From contig CAJGCT010000056.1 of the NCBI GenBank assembly GCA_904501985.1, positions 1-8,470 on the forward strand: a stretch of DNA of 8,470 nucleotides, in the 5' to 3' direction. Each line of letters begins with the position of its first letter. Position 1 is the first letter of the stretch. Shown here piece after piece: positions 1 through 5,530 of this stretch. Below the pieces are notes generated by a model, which did no database searches, was not told where the DNA came from, and saw nothing but the letters and a program-made list of their open reading frames with translations. This DNA comes from an uncultured Clostridia bacterium. GTDB lineage: Bacteria; Bacillota; Clostridia; Oscillospirales; CAG-272. Both the position numbers and the translations under genes were made by a program.

Positions 1-202
1 GCAGGTCTGCCGCGCTGTCAAGCTTCTTTCCAAGCTCGGAGGAAGCATTAAAGCGGCGCGCGATGAAGCCGTCAAGCACATCCGTTAAGCCTGAGAGGGT
101 GTAAATGACGTAAAATACCGCGGTGAGCGGCTTTATAAATATAAGAAAAAGACTGCCGACTATGCGAAGAACGGTCAGAATGTTTGGAATCATGCGTATC
201 AT
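1..202 (-). CDS. CDP-alcohol phosphatidyltransferase family protein, N-terminal part (runs off left edge)
   Basis: Integral membrane enzyme that transfers a phosphatidyl group from a CDP-lipid to an alcohol acceptor in phospholipid synthesis; the acceptor (glycerol 3-phosphate in PgsA, or another) cannot be told from this part. The first 67 residues are present. They begin MIRMIPNILTVLRI, the usual opening of this family, followed by a hydrophobic segment at about residues 14-37. The full catalytic motif DxxDGxxAR-x8-GxxxDxxxD is present: D41, D44, G45, A48, R49, G58, D62 and D66. I chose the ATG at 202-200 because AGAGG lies 7 nt upstream; the second ATG (193-191) is too far from it. The gene is divergent from fhs and has its own promoter. 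The family call is firm; the exact substrate is open. Confidence 0.88.
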   Translation of the reverse strand, partial: MIRMIPNILTVLRIVGSLFLIFIKPLTAVFYVIYTLSGLTDVLDGFIARRFNASSELGKKLDSAADL

Positions 203-234
203 GGATTTACCTCTGTAATTTTACTACTTCTTAT

Positions 235-263
235 ATTTTATCATAATATTTTTTATTTTTCAA
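235..263 (-). promoter_or_regulatory. Promoter of the minus-strand phosphatidyltransferase gene
   Basis: On the minus strand, a -35 box TTGAAA (263-258) is followed by a 17-nt spacer and a -10 box TAAAAT (240-235). TGA directly before the -10 forms an extended -10 element. The start codon is about 33 nt downstream. The match to a sigma-A consensus is good but the surrounding DNA is AT-rich, so a chance match is possible. Confidence 0.65.
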
Positions 264-344
264 TAGTTTTGACCAAAATATGGGTGCTTAATTACTATTA
301 TAATGTTTGAGCAGACAATTTTGTAAATAAAATTTAATTTACTA

Positions 345-373
345 TTGACCGAAAGTTCCGTTTGTGCTATAAT
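345..373 (+). promoter_or_regulatory. Promoter of the fhs operon
   Basis: TTGACC (345-350), a 17-nt spacer and a perfect TATAAT (368-373), with TGC just before the -10 as an extended -10 element. The expected transcription start near 380 gives a leader of about 58 nt before fhs. It shares the word ACTATTGA over the -35 box with the promoters of the phosphatidyltransferase gene and guaA. Confidence 0.82.
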
Positions 374-399
374 ATACCCATAAGAATACTTTTATGTGG

Positions 400-423
400 A
401 GAAAGGAATACAACTTCCTTTCT
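400..423 (+). promoter_or_regulatory. Leader hairpin immediately upstream of the fhs ribosome binding site
   Basis: A perfect 9-bp inverted repeat: AGAAAGGAA (400-408) pairs with TTCCTTTCT (415-423) around the 6-nt loop TACAAC. It ends 2 nt before the fhs Shine-Dalgarno AAGGAG (426-431). The 5' arm contains a Shine-Dalgarno-like AAAGGA, so folding hides a decoy site and leaves the real one exposed. A role in mRNA stability or translation is inference; it does not resemble a riboswitch class I know. Confidence 0.55.
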
Positions 424-438
424 ATAAGGAGATTTACT

Positions 439-2112
439 ATGAAAACAGACATTCAGATCGCACAGGAAGCTAAGATGCTTCCAATCGGCAAGGTTGCCGA
501 AAAGCTTGGCGTTACCGAGGACGAGCTTGAGTACTACGGTAAGTACAAGGCGAAGATAAACGACGAGTTTATCAAGCGTACCGCCGACAAGCCCTACGGT
601 AAGCTTATACTTGTTACCGCTATCAACCCCACCCCCGCAGGTGAGGGCAAGACCACCACATCCGTAGGTCTCGGAATGGCAATGGAGAAGATCGGAAAGA
701 AGACCGTTATCGCGCTTCGCGAGCCTTCTCTCGGTCCGGTGTTCGGCGTTAAAGGCGGCGCGGCAGGCGGCGGATATGCTCAGGTAGTACCCATGGAGGA
801 CATCAACCTCCATTTCACCGGTGACTTCCACGCTATCACCGCGGCAAACAATCTTCTCTGCGCTATCCTTGACAATCATCTCCAGCAGGGCAACGAGCTT
901 GGCATCGACCCTCGCCGCGTAGTTGTTATCCGCTGCACCGACACCAATGACCGTGCACTCCGCAACTGCGTTATCGGCATGGGCGGCAAGCTTTCCGGCG
1001 TTGTTCGCGAGGATCACTTCCAGATCACCGTTGCTTCCGAGGTTATGGCTATCCTCTGCCTTGCAGAGTCCATCTCCGACCTTAAGAAGCGTCTTGGAAA
1101 TATTCTTGTTGCATACAAGTATGACGGCACTCCCGTATATGCACGTGATATCAAGGCTGAAGGCTCTATGACCGCACTCCTTAAGGATGCTATCAAGCCG
1201 AACCTTGTTCAGACTCTCGAAAATACTCCCGCTATCATTCACGGCGGTCCTTTTGCAAACATCGCTCACGGCTGTAACTCCATAAGAGCTACAAAGCTTG
1301 CTCTTAAGCTTGGTGACTACTGCGTTACCGAGGCAGGCTTTGGTGCAGACCTCGGTGCTGAGAAGTTCCTTGACATCAAGTGCCGCAAGGCAGGTCTTGC
1401 TCCCTCTGCTATCGTTCTTGTTGCAACTGTACGTGCGCTGAAGTATAACGGCGGCGTTCCCAAGACCGAGCTTAAGACTGAGAATATCGCGGCTCTCGAA
1501 AAGGGTATTGTAAACCTTGAGGCTCATATCGAAAATCTCCAGAAGTACGGTGTGCCGGTTGTTGTTGCACTCAACAGATTCGACACCGATACCGATGCAG
1601 AGCTTGAATTTATCAGAAAAGCCTGCGAGGCGCGCGGTGCTGAGCTTGCTCTGTCCGAAGTATTCGCCAAGGGCGGCGAGGGCGGCATTGAGCTTGCTAA
1701 GAAGGTTGTTGCGGCTTGCGAGAAGCCCTCAAGCTTCAAGGTGCTCTATCCCGACGAAATGTCCATAAATGACAAGATCGCAACCGTTGCAAAGGAGATC
1801 TACGGTGCAGACAGCGTAGTATACGAGGCAGGCGCTGAAAAGCAGCTCTCCGAGATACTTGCTCTTGACGAGAAGTATTCGAAGTTCCCCGTATGTATGG
1901 CTAAGACTCAGTATTCGCTGTCCGACGATCCTGCAAAGCTTGGCAGACCTAAGGGATTCACTCTTACGGTGCGCGAGGTAAGACTTTCTGCCGGAGCTGA
2001 GTTCATCGTAGCTCTTACAGGTACTATCCTCACCATGCCCGGACTTCCGAAGACCCCTGCGGCGTACAACATTGATGTTGACGACGAGGGAAGAATCACC
2101 GGTCTGTTTTAA
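439..2112 (+). CDS. fhs: Formate--tetrahydrofolate ligase
   Basis: Cytosolic enzyme that makes 10-formyltetrahydrofolate from formate, tetrahydrofolate and ATP. It feeds purine synthesis and formyl-Met-tRNA, and is the entry step of the methyl branch of the Wood-Ljungdahl pathway in acetogens. The protein has 557 residues, the usual length of the bacterial monofunctional form. Visible landmarks are the ATP-binding loop PTPAGEGKTTT at 65-75, the family signature from about R94 to D129 (including GGAAGGGYAQ and PMEDINLHFTGD), and the conserved C-terminal TILTMPGLPKTPAAYNI. I took the ATG at 439 because AAGGAG (426-431) lies 7 nt upstream. An in-frame ATG at 394 would add 15 residues but would start inside the leader hairpin region without a good ribosome binding site. 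It is the first gene of a four-gene operon, and its TAA overlaps the tsaE start. The gene alone does not show that the organism is an acetogen. Confidence 0.97.
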   Translation: MKTDIQIAQEAKMLPIGKVAEKLGVTEDELEYYGKYKAKINDEFIKRTADKPYGKLILVTAINPTPAGEGKTTTSVGLGMAMEKIGKKTVIALREPSLGPVFGVKGGAAGGGYAQVVPMEDINLHFTGDFHAITAANNLLCAILDNHLQQGNELGIDPRRVVVIRCTDTNDRALRNCVIGMGGKLSGVVREDHFQITVASEVMAILCLAESISDLKKRLGNILVAYKYDGTPVYARDIKAEGSMTALLKDAIKPNLVQTLENTPAIIHGGPFANIAHGCNSIRATKLALKLGDYCVTEAGFGADLGAEKFLDIKCRKAGLAPSAIVLVATVRALKYNGGVPKTELKTENIAALEKGIVNLEAHIENLQKYGVPVVVALNRFDTDTDAELEFIRKACEARGAELALSEVFAKGGEGGIELAKKVVAACEKPSSFKVLYPDEMSINDKIATVAKEIYGADSVVYEAGAEKQLSEILALDEKYSKFPVCMAKTQYSLSDDPAKLGRPKGFTLTVREVRLSAGAEFIVALTGTILTMPGLPKTPAAYNIDVDDEGRITGLF

Positions 2113-2543
2113 TGAAAATTATCGAAAAGATCACAACCTGCGCCGACGAGACAGAACTCGTCGGCGCAGAGCTTGCAAGATACGTTCTTCAGGGCGGTAC
2201 GGAATTTGTAGCACTGTTCGGTGATCTCGGAGCAGGTAAGACCGCATTTACAAGGGGCTTTGCATCGGTGATCGCCCCCGGGGAAAATGTGTGCAGTCCC
2301 ACTTATACCATCGTCAACGAATATGAGGGTAAAGTGCCGCTGTTCCATTTTGATATGTACCGTATTGAGGACGAGGATGCCCTTGATTCTATCGGCTTTT
2401 ACGATTATTTCGGGCGCGGTGTTATCATCACCGAATGGAGCGAGAATATCACTTACGCTCTGCCGCCTGTATACCTTAAGGTGACAATAGAAAAGCTTGG
2501 CGACGATGAGAGACGCATTTGTGCCGAGCTTGTTGAAGACTGA
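2112..2543 (+). CDS. tsaE: tRNA threonylcarbamoyladenosine biosynthesis ATPase TsaE
   Basis: Small ATPase that works with TsaB and TsaD to transfer the threonylcarbamoyl group to A37 of ANN-decoding tRNAs (t6A). The 143 residues match the family length. The Walker A motif GDLGAGKT is at 37-44, the switch-like segment SPTYTIVNEY at 62-71, HFDMYR at 79-84, and the conserved EWSE at 108-111. The ATG shares its first base with the last base of the fhs stop (TAATG). No Shine-Dalgarno lies at a normal distance; the nearest GA-rich stretch (GAGGGAAG, 2086-2093) is 18 nt away. Translation by coupling to fhs is therefore likely. The partner gene tsaB follows after 44 nt. Confidence 0.95.
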   Translation: MKIIEKITTCADETELVGAELARYVLQGGTEFVALFGDLGAGKTAFTRGFASVIAPGENVCSPTYTIVNEYEGKVPLFHFDMYRIEDEDALDSIGFYDYFGRGVIITEWSENITYALPPVYLKVTIEKLGDDERRICAELVED

Positions 2544-2587
2544 GGCATTTACAAAGTACAAAATACTAACAAACAGGAATCGAAACA

Positions 2588-3286
2588 ATGCTGACACTTG
2601 CAATTGATACTACGGCTAACACAGCTTCCGCCGCGCTCTCTAAAGACGGGCGTTTGCTTTCTCTTTATACGGTGAACGGTCTGCTTACTCACAGCGAGAC
2701 CATGCTGCCCATGATTGAGAATATGCTTTCAAAATGTGCGCTCACTGCGGATGATATTGACCTTTATGCCGTTTCCGAAGGCCCCGGCTCTTTTACGGGA
2801 GTGCGCATCGGAGTTTCCCTTATAAAGGGGCTTGCATTTAACCAAAATAAGCCCTGCGTGGGTGTTTCCACCCTCGCCGCGCTTGCAAAAAATCTTGAGG
2901 GATACGACGGATATATTGTTCCGGTTATGGACGCGCGAAGAAATCAGGTGTACACTGCTGTGTTCCAAAACGGCAAGCGGCTGTGTGAGGATATGCTGAT
3001 CCCTCTTGATGAGCTTCATGAAAAGCTCCGCGGAATGGGAATAAGTCGCATTTTCCTTTGCGGTGACGGATACGATCTTGCGAAAAAACACTTTGAAGGC
3101 ACGGACATAGCCGTACTTACGACACCTGCGCTTCTTATACCACAAAATGCGCTGTCAGTGGCACTTGTGGGCGAGGAATTGCACAGATGCGGCGTAGCAA
3201 AGACAGATTCTGCGCTGTCAGCGCACTATCTTCGTGCTTCACAGGCTGAGCGTGAGCGCGAGGAAAAGCTTAATGCCGGCAAATAA
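2588..3286 (+). CDS. tsaB: tRNA threonylcarbamoyladenosine biosynthesis protein TsaB
   Basis: Non-catalytic ASKHA-fold partner of TsaD in the bacterial t6A complex (formerly YeaZ). The protein has 232 residues, typical for the family. The N-terminal strand MLTLAIDTT, the HSE motif at 35-37, the signature GPGSFTGVRIG at 65-75, and the MDARRNQVYTAVF stretch at 114-126 are all present. The C-terminal YLRASQAERER is also typical. A modest AGGA (2575-2578) sits 9 nt before the ATG. In many Firmicutes tsaB is followed by rimI and tsaD; here rpiB follows instead, so TsaD must be encoded elsewhere. The C-terminal tail is highly charged and probably disordered. Confidence 0.95.
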   Translation: MLTLAIDTTANTASAALSKDGRLLSLYTVNGLLTHSETMLPMIENMLSKCALTADDIDLYAVSEGPGSFTGVRIGVSLIKGLAFNQNKPCVGVSTLAALAKNLEGYDGYIVPVMDARRNQVYTAVFQNGKRLCEDMLIPLDELHEKLRGMGISRIFLCGDGYDLAKKHFEGTDIAVLTTPALLIPQNALSVALVGEELHRCGVAKTDSALSAHYLRASQAEREREEKLNAGK

Positions 3287-3305
3287 TTAAAAAGGGAGAA
3301 TACAC

Positions 3306-3764
3306 ATGGAAAAGGTACTTGCCATCGCCTGTGATCACGGCGGATACGAATTAAAGAAAGAAATTATTGCTCATCTTGAAAAACGCGGCATAAAATACGC
3401 AGATTTCGGATGCTATTCCACCGCCAGCGTGAACTATCCCGATTATGCGGCGGCGCTTTGCGAAAAGATACAGTCGGGAGAATGCTACCGTGGCATACTT
3501 GTGTGCGGTACGGGAATCGGAATGTCCATTGCGGCAAACAAGCATCGCGGAATCCGCGCGGCTTGCGCATCGGATACATTCAGCGTAAAATACACCAGAC
3601 TTCACAACGATTCCAACGTGCTTTGCCTTGGCGGACGTGTAGTCGGCGTAGGACTTGCGCTTGAGCTATGCGACCTGTTTGTTGACACGGAATTTGAGGG
3701 CGGACGTCACCAGACCCGCGTTGACATGATAAGCGCCATTGAAAAAACACAAATGAGCAAATAA
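3306..3764 (+). CDS. rpiB: Ribose-5-phosphate isomerase B
   Basis: Interconverts ribose 5-phosphate and ribulose 5-phosphate in the non-oxidative pentose phosphate pathway, supplying PRPP and nucleotide synthesis. The protein has 152 residues, as usual for the RpiB/LacAB fold. Motifs seen: CDHGG at 9-13, the catalytic cysteine segment VCGTGIGMSIAANK with C67, LHNDSNVLCLGGRVVG with H100, and EGGRHQTRVDMI near the C-terminus. These fit RpiB rather than the galactose-6-phosphate isomerase subunits LacA/LacB, and no lac-type genes are nearby; allose-6-phosphate activity cannot be excluded. The Shine-Dalgarno GGGAG (3294-3298) lies 7 nt before the ATG. It is the last gene of the operon, 19 nt after tsaB and just before a terminator. 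Confidence 0.95.
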   Translation: MEKVLAIACDHGGYELKKEIIAHLEKRGIKYADFGCYSTASVNYPDYAAALCEKIQSGECYRGILVCGTGIGMSIAANKHRGIRAACASDTFSVKYTRLHNDSNVLCLGGRVVGVGLALELCDLFVDTEFEGGRHQTRVDMISAIEKTQMSK

Positions 3765-3769
3765 AGCTT

Positions 3770-3810
3770 TACGCCTGTCGGACATTTACTGCAGACAGGC
3801 GTATATTTTA
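3770..3810 (+). terminator. Rho-independent terminator closing the fhs-tsaE-tsaB-rpiB operon
   Basis: ACGCCTGTC (3771-3779) pairs perfectly with GACAGGCGT (3794-3802), extended by one T-A pair at 3770/3803. The loop is 14 nt. A T-rich but interrupted tail (ATATTTTATAT) follows. It starts 5 nt after the rpiB stop codon. The stem is GC-rich; the imperfect T tract lowers certainty slightly. Confidence 0.8.
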
Positions 3811-3857
3811 TATAAATTTTACGGCATAATATTTTGCGGATTTTTTTCTTAAAACTA

Positions 3858-3886
3858 TTGAAATTTAATAGAATTTGTGGTATCAT
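3858..3886 (+). promoter_or_regulatory. Promoter of guaA
   Basis: TTGAAA (3858-3863), a 17-nt spacer, and TATCAT (3881-3886) preceded by TGG, giving an extended -10. It lies between the rpiB terminator and guaA, as expected for a new transcription unit. The spacing and the TTTGTG run before the -10 resemble the fhs promoter. The predicted start near 3893 gives a leader of about 57 nt. Confidence 0.75.
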
Positions 3887-3904
3887 AGTATGTAAGAATT
3901 CTTT

Positions 3905-3927
3905 GGTGCGCATTCTTTATGCGTGCC
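3905..3927 (+). promoter_or_regulatory. Leader hairpin upstream of the guaA ribosome binding site
   Basis: GGTGCGCAT (3905-3913) and ATGCGTGCC (3919-3927) form a 9-bp stem with two G-U wobbles and a TCTTT loop. The stem ends 10 nt before the Shine-Dalgarno GGAGG (3938-3942), which stays unpaired. The T-poor 3' side argues against a terminator. I see no conserved core of the purine riboswitch. Its function is unknown; mRNA 5'-end protection is one option. Confidence 0.5.
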
Positions 3928-3949
3928 TCAAAAAAACGGAGGAAAAATT

Positions 3950-4939
3950 ATGAGCAGCAATGTACGTCCAGAATCCATGGCTCGCATCAACACTCGTGAG
4001 CTTGCAGACAAGTTTATTGAGGAGCAGATAGCGGAAGTCCGCGCCCAGGTTGGCGACAAGAAGGTGCTTTTGGCACTTTCCGGCGGTGTTGACAGCTCTG
4101 TTGTTGCCGCGCTTCTTATCAAGGCTATCGGCAAACAGCTTGTGTGCGTTCACGTTAACCACGGTCTCATGAGAAAAGGCGAGAGTGAGCAGGTTATCGA
4201 GGTCTTCAGAAACGGACTCGATGCAAATCTCGTTTATGTAGATGCTACAGACCGCTTCCTTGATCTTCTTGCAGGTGTTGCAGATCCCGAAAAGAAGCGT
4301 AAGATCATCGGCGGCGAATTTATAAAGGTATTCGACGAGGAAGCAAAGAAGCTTGACGGCATTTCCTTCCTTGCACAGGGCACTATCTATCCCGATATTC
4401 TTGAATCCAACGGTAAGAAGGCTGTTAAGGCACATCACAATGTGGGCGGTCTTCCCGAATATATGACATTTGAGCTTGTAGAGCCTATCAAGCTGCTCTT
4501 CAAGGACGAGGTGCGCGAGGTAGGACGTGCTCTCGGTCTTCCTTCCGAAATGGTTGACCGTCAGCCTTTCCCAGGACCCGGTCTCGGCGTGCGCTGCCTT
4601 GGTGCTATCACCCGCGACAGACTCCACGCTCTGCGCGAGGCGGATGCTATTCTCCGTGAGGAGTTTGACAAGAGTGGACTTGCAAAACACGTTTGGCAGT
4701 TCTTTATCTCCATGCCCGACATGAAGTCCGTTGGTGTACGCAATCATGAGCGTTACGAGGGATGGCCTGCGATCATTCGCGCCGTAAATTCCAAGGACGC
4801 TATGACCGCTACCATTGAGGAGATTCCTTATCCTGTACTTCACACCATCACAAACCGCATTATTACCGAGGTTGAGGGCGTAAACCGCGTACTCTACGAC
4901 CTTACTCCCAAGCCTACCGGTACTATTGAGTGGGAGTGA
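3950..4939 (+). CDS. guaA: GMP synthase, ATP-pyrophosphatase and dimerisation domains only (no amidotransferase domain)
   Basis: Converts XMP to GMP through an adenylated intermediate. The 329 residues cover the ATP-pyrophosphatase part and the C-terminal dimerisation part of GuaA: P-loop SGGVDSS at 44-50, HGLMRKGE at 71-78, QGTIYPD at 143-149, HHNVGGLP at 162-169, RQPFPGPGLGVR at 204-215, and the C-terminal KPTGTIEWE. Bacterial GuaA normally has about 510-525 residues, with a roughly 190-residue class I glutamine amidotransferase domain in front. That domain is absent: the upstream 185 nt hold a terminator, a promoter and a leader, with no reading frame for it. The gene is not a broken fragment, because the ATG at 3950 has a strong GGAGG 7 nt upstream and its own promoter. 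It resembles the archaeal two-subunit arrangement. Either a separate amidotransferase subunit is encoded elsewhere or the enzyme uses free ammonia. An in-frame ATG at 3923 lies inside the leader hairpin and is unlikely. Confidence 0.93.
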   Translation: MSSNVRPESMARINTRELADKFIEEQIAEVRAQVGDKKVLLALSGGVDSSVVAALLIKAIGKQLVCVHVNHGLMRKGESEQVIEVFRNGLDANLVYVDATDRFLDLLAGVADPEKKRKIIGGEFIKVFDEEAKKLDGISFLAQGTIYPDILESNGKKAVKAHHNVGGLPEYMTFELVEPIKLLFKDEVREVGRALGLPSEMVDRQPFPGPGLGVRCLGAITRDRLHALREADAILREEFDKSGLAKHVWQFFISMPDMKSVGVRNHERYEGWPAIIRAVNSKDAMTATIEEIPYPVLHTITNRIITEVEGVNRVLYDLTPKPTGTIEWE

Positions 4940-5103
4940 GTTTTGCATAGCAAAACTCAACTATGATTATTTCGCAAGAAATAATCATATCATAACATTT
5001 TGCAAAGCAAAATTCATAACTCTAAACTGTAAACTAAAACGCCTTGCGAAATAAGTTTTCAGTTTAGATTGCCTTCGGCAAGTTATGATGCACCTGCGGT
5101 GCA
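4937..5103 (+). repeat. Left hairpin block: chain of six palindromes between guaA and the four-helix-bundle gene
   Basis: Six stem-loops follow each other with almost no spacer. A: 4937-4946/4950-4959, 10 bp, loop ATA, with the guaA stop codon in its first arm. B: 4962-4973/4978-4989, 12 bp, loop GCAA. C: 4997-5003/5007-5013, 7 bp, loop AAA. D: 5021-5029/5060-5068, 9 bp, plus an inner 5 bp (5036-5040/5055-5059) after a 6-nt bulge. E: 5069-5073/5077-5081, loop TTC. F: 5089-5094/5098-5103, loop TGC. In addition ATCATAAC (4989-4996) pairs with GTTATGAT (5082-5089) and encloses C, D and E, so the region can fold as a four-way junction. All pairings were checked base by base; biological folding is not shown. 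None of the stems has a proper T tract. No gene is visible in this stretch. Confidence 0.8.
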
Positions 5104-5125
5104 GTTTGTGTAAAGGGAGATTTAT

Positions 5126-5479
5126 ATGTCGGAAAGTGTTTTGAGAACCAAATCTAAAGAGTTTGCGAAATCAATTGTGCTGCTATGCAGAAGCATGAAG
5201 ACTGAAAATGTTGAGAGTGCGTTGACAAACCAACTGCTTCGTTCAGGCACTTCTGTTGGAGCAAACATTCATGAGGCACAATATGCTCAAGGCACAAAAG
5301 ACTTTATTTCAAAATTTGAGATTGCTTTAAAAGAATGCAATGAAACGGAATATTGGCTTGAACTTTTATTTGATGTTAAAAGTATTTCTGATGAGGATTT
5401 CAAATTGTTTCAAAAAGAATGTATTGAACTTCGCAGAATGTTAGTTTCATCAGTAAAAAAGCTCAAAGAAAAAATATAA
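5126..5479 (+). CDS. Four-helix-bundle protein of the 23S rRNA intervening-sequence (S23) family
   Basis: Small cytosolic all-helical protein, 117 residues, usual for the family. Members were first found inside intervening sequences of 23S rRNA genes in Leptospira and relatives and are common as free genes; the related Avd protein works with diversity-generating reverse transcriptases. Molecular function is generally unknown, and nucleic-acid binding is a proposal. The family hallmark runs from about residue 38 to 80: LLRSGTSVGANIHEAQYAQG, then DFISKFEIALKECNETEYWL. Four amphipathic helices fit about residues 5-27, 29-58, 60-86 and 88-116. The Shine-Dalgarno AAGGGAG (5113-5119) is 6 nt before the ATG. 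The gene is visibly more AT-rich than fhs or guaA and sits between two hairpin blocks, which suggests a transferred unit. No reverse transcriptase or rRNA is nearby. Confidence 0.93.
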   Translation: MSESVLRTKSKEFAKSIVLLCRSMKTENVESALTNQLLRSGTSVGANIHEAQYAQGTKDFISKFEIALKECNETEYWLELLFDVKSISDEDFKLFQKECIELRRMLVSSVKKLKEKI

Positions 5480-5483
5480 ATTA

Positions 5484-5506
5484 AAAGCCCTGATTTTCAG
5501 GGCTTT
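5484..5506 (+). terminator. Hairpin terminator after the four-helix-bundle gene
   Basis: AAAGCCCTGA (5484-5493) pairs perfectly with TCAGGGCTTT (5497-5506) around a 3-nt TTT loop. The hairpin begins 4 nt after the stop codon. The A run at its 5' side and T run at its 3' side are part of the stem, as in bidirectional terminators, but the following sequence (ACTATAC) is not a T tract, so efficiency may be partial. Confidence 0.65.
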
Positions 5507-5530
5507 ACTATACATAAAAATTACTCTTGA

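Noticed and set aside
269..304. A second promoter upstream of fhs: TTGACC (269-274) with TACTAT (293-298) or TATAAT (299-304)
   Set aside because: Spacers would be 18 nt with a weak -10, or 24 nt with the perfect -10. The downstream promoter at 345-373 is far better; this one is only a weak possibility.
394..438. Upstream fhs start at 394 adding 15 residues
   Set aside because: The extra residues do not belong to the family N-terminus, and the strong Shine-Dalgarno at 426-431 serves the ATG at 439.
367..1527. Long minus-strand open frame (386 codons) opposite fhs
   Set aside because: It lies wholly antisense to a clear fhs gene, and its translation resembles no family. Such open antisense frames are common opposite codon-biased genes.
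3887..3949. Purine riboswitch before guaA
   Set aside because: The leader is only about 57 nt, holds one hairpin, and lacks the conserved three-way junction core of the purine riboswitch.
4937..4959. First hairpin after guaA as its Rho-independent terminator
   Set aside because: The stem overlaps the stop codon and is not followed by a T tract, so it fits the palindrome family better than a terminator.
3917..4960. Minus-strand open frame (347 codons) covering all of guaA
   Set aside because: It is the antisense shadow of a well-supported guaA gene and shows no recognisable motifs.
5126..5479. Diversity-generating retroelement, because the four-helix-bundle protein is related to Avd
   Set aside because: No reverse transcriptase, template repeat or variable repeat is visible in the window.
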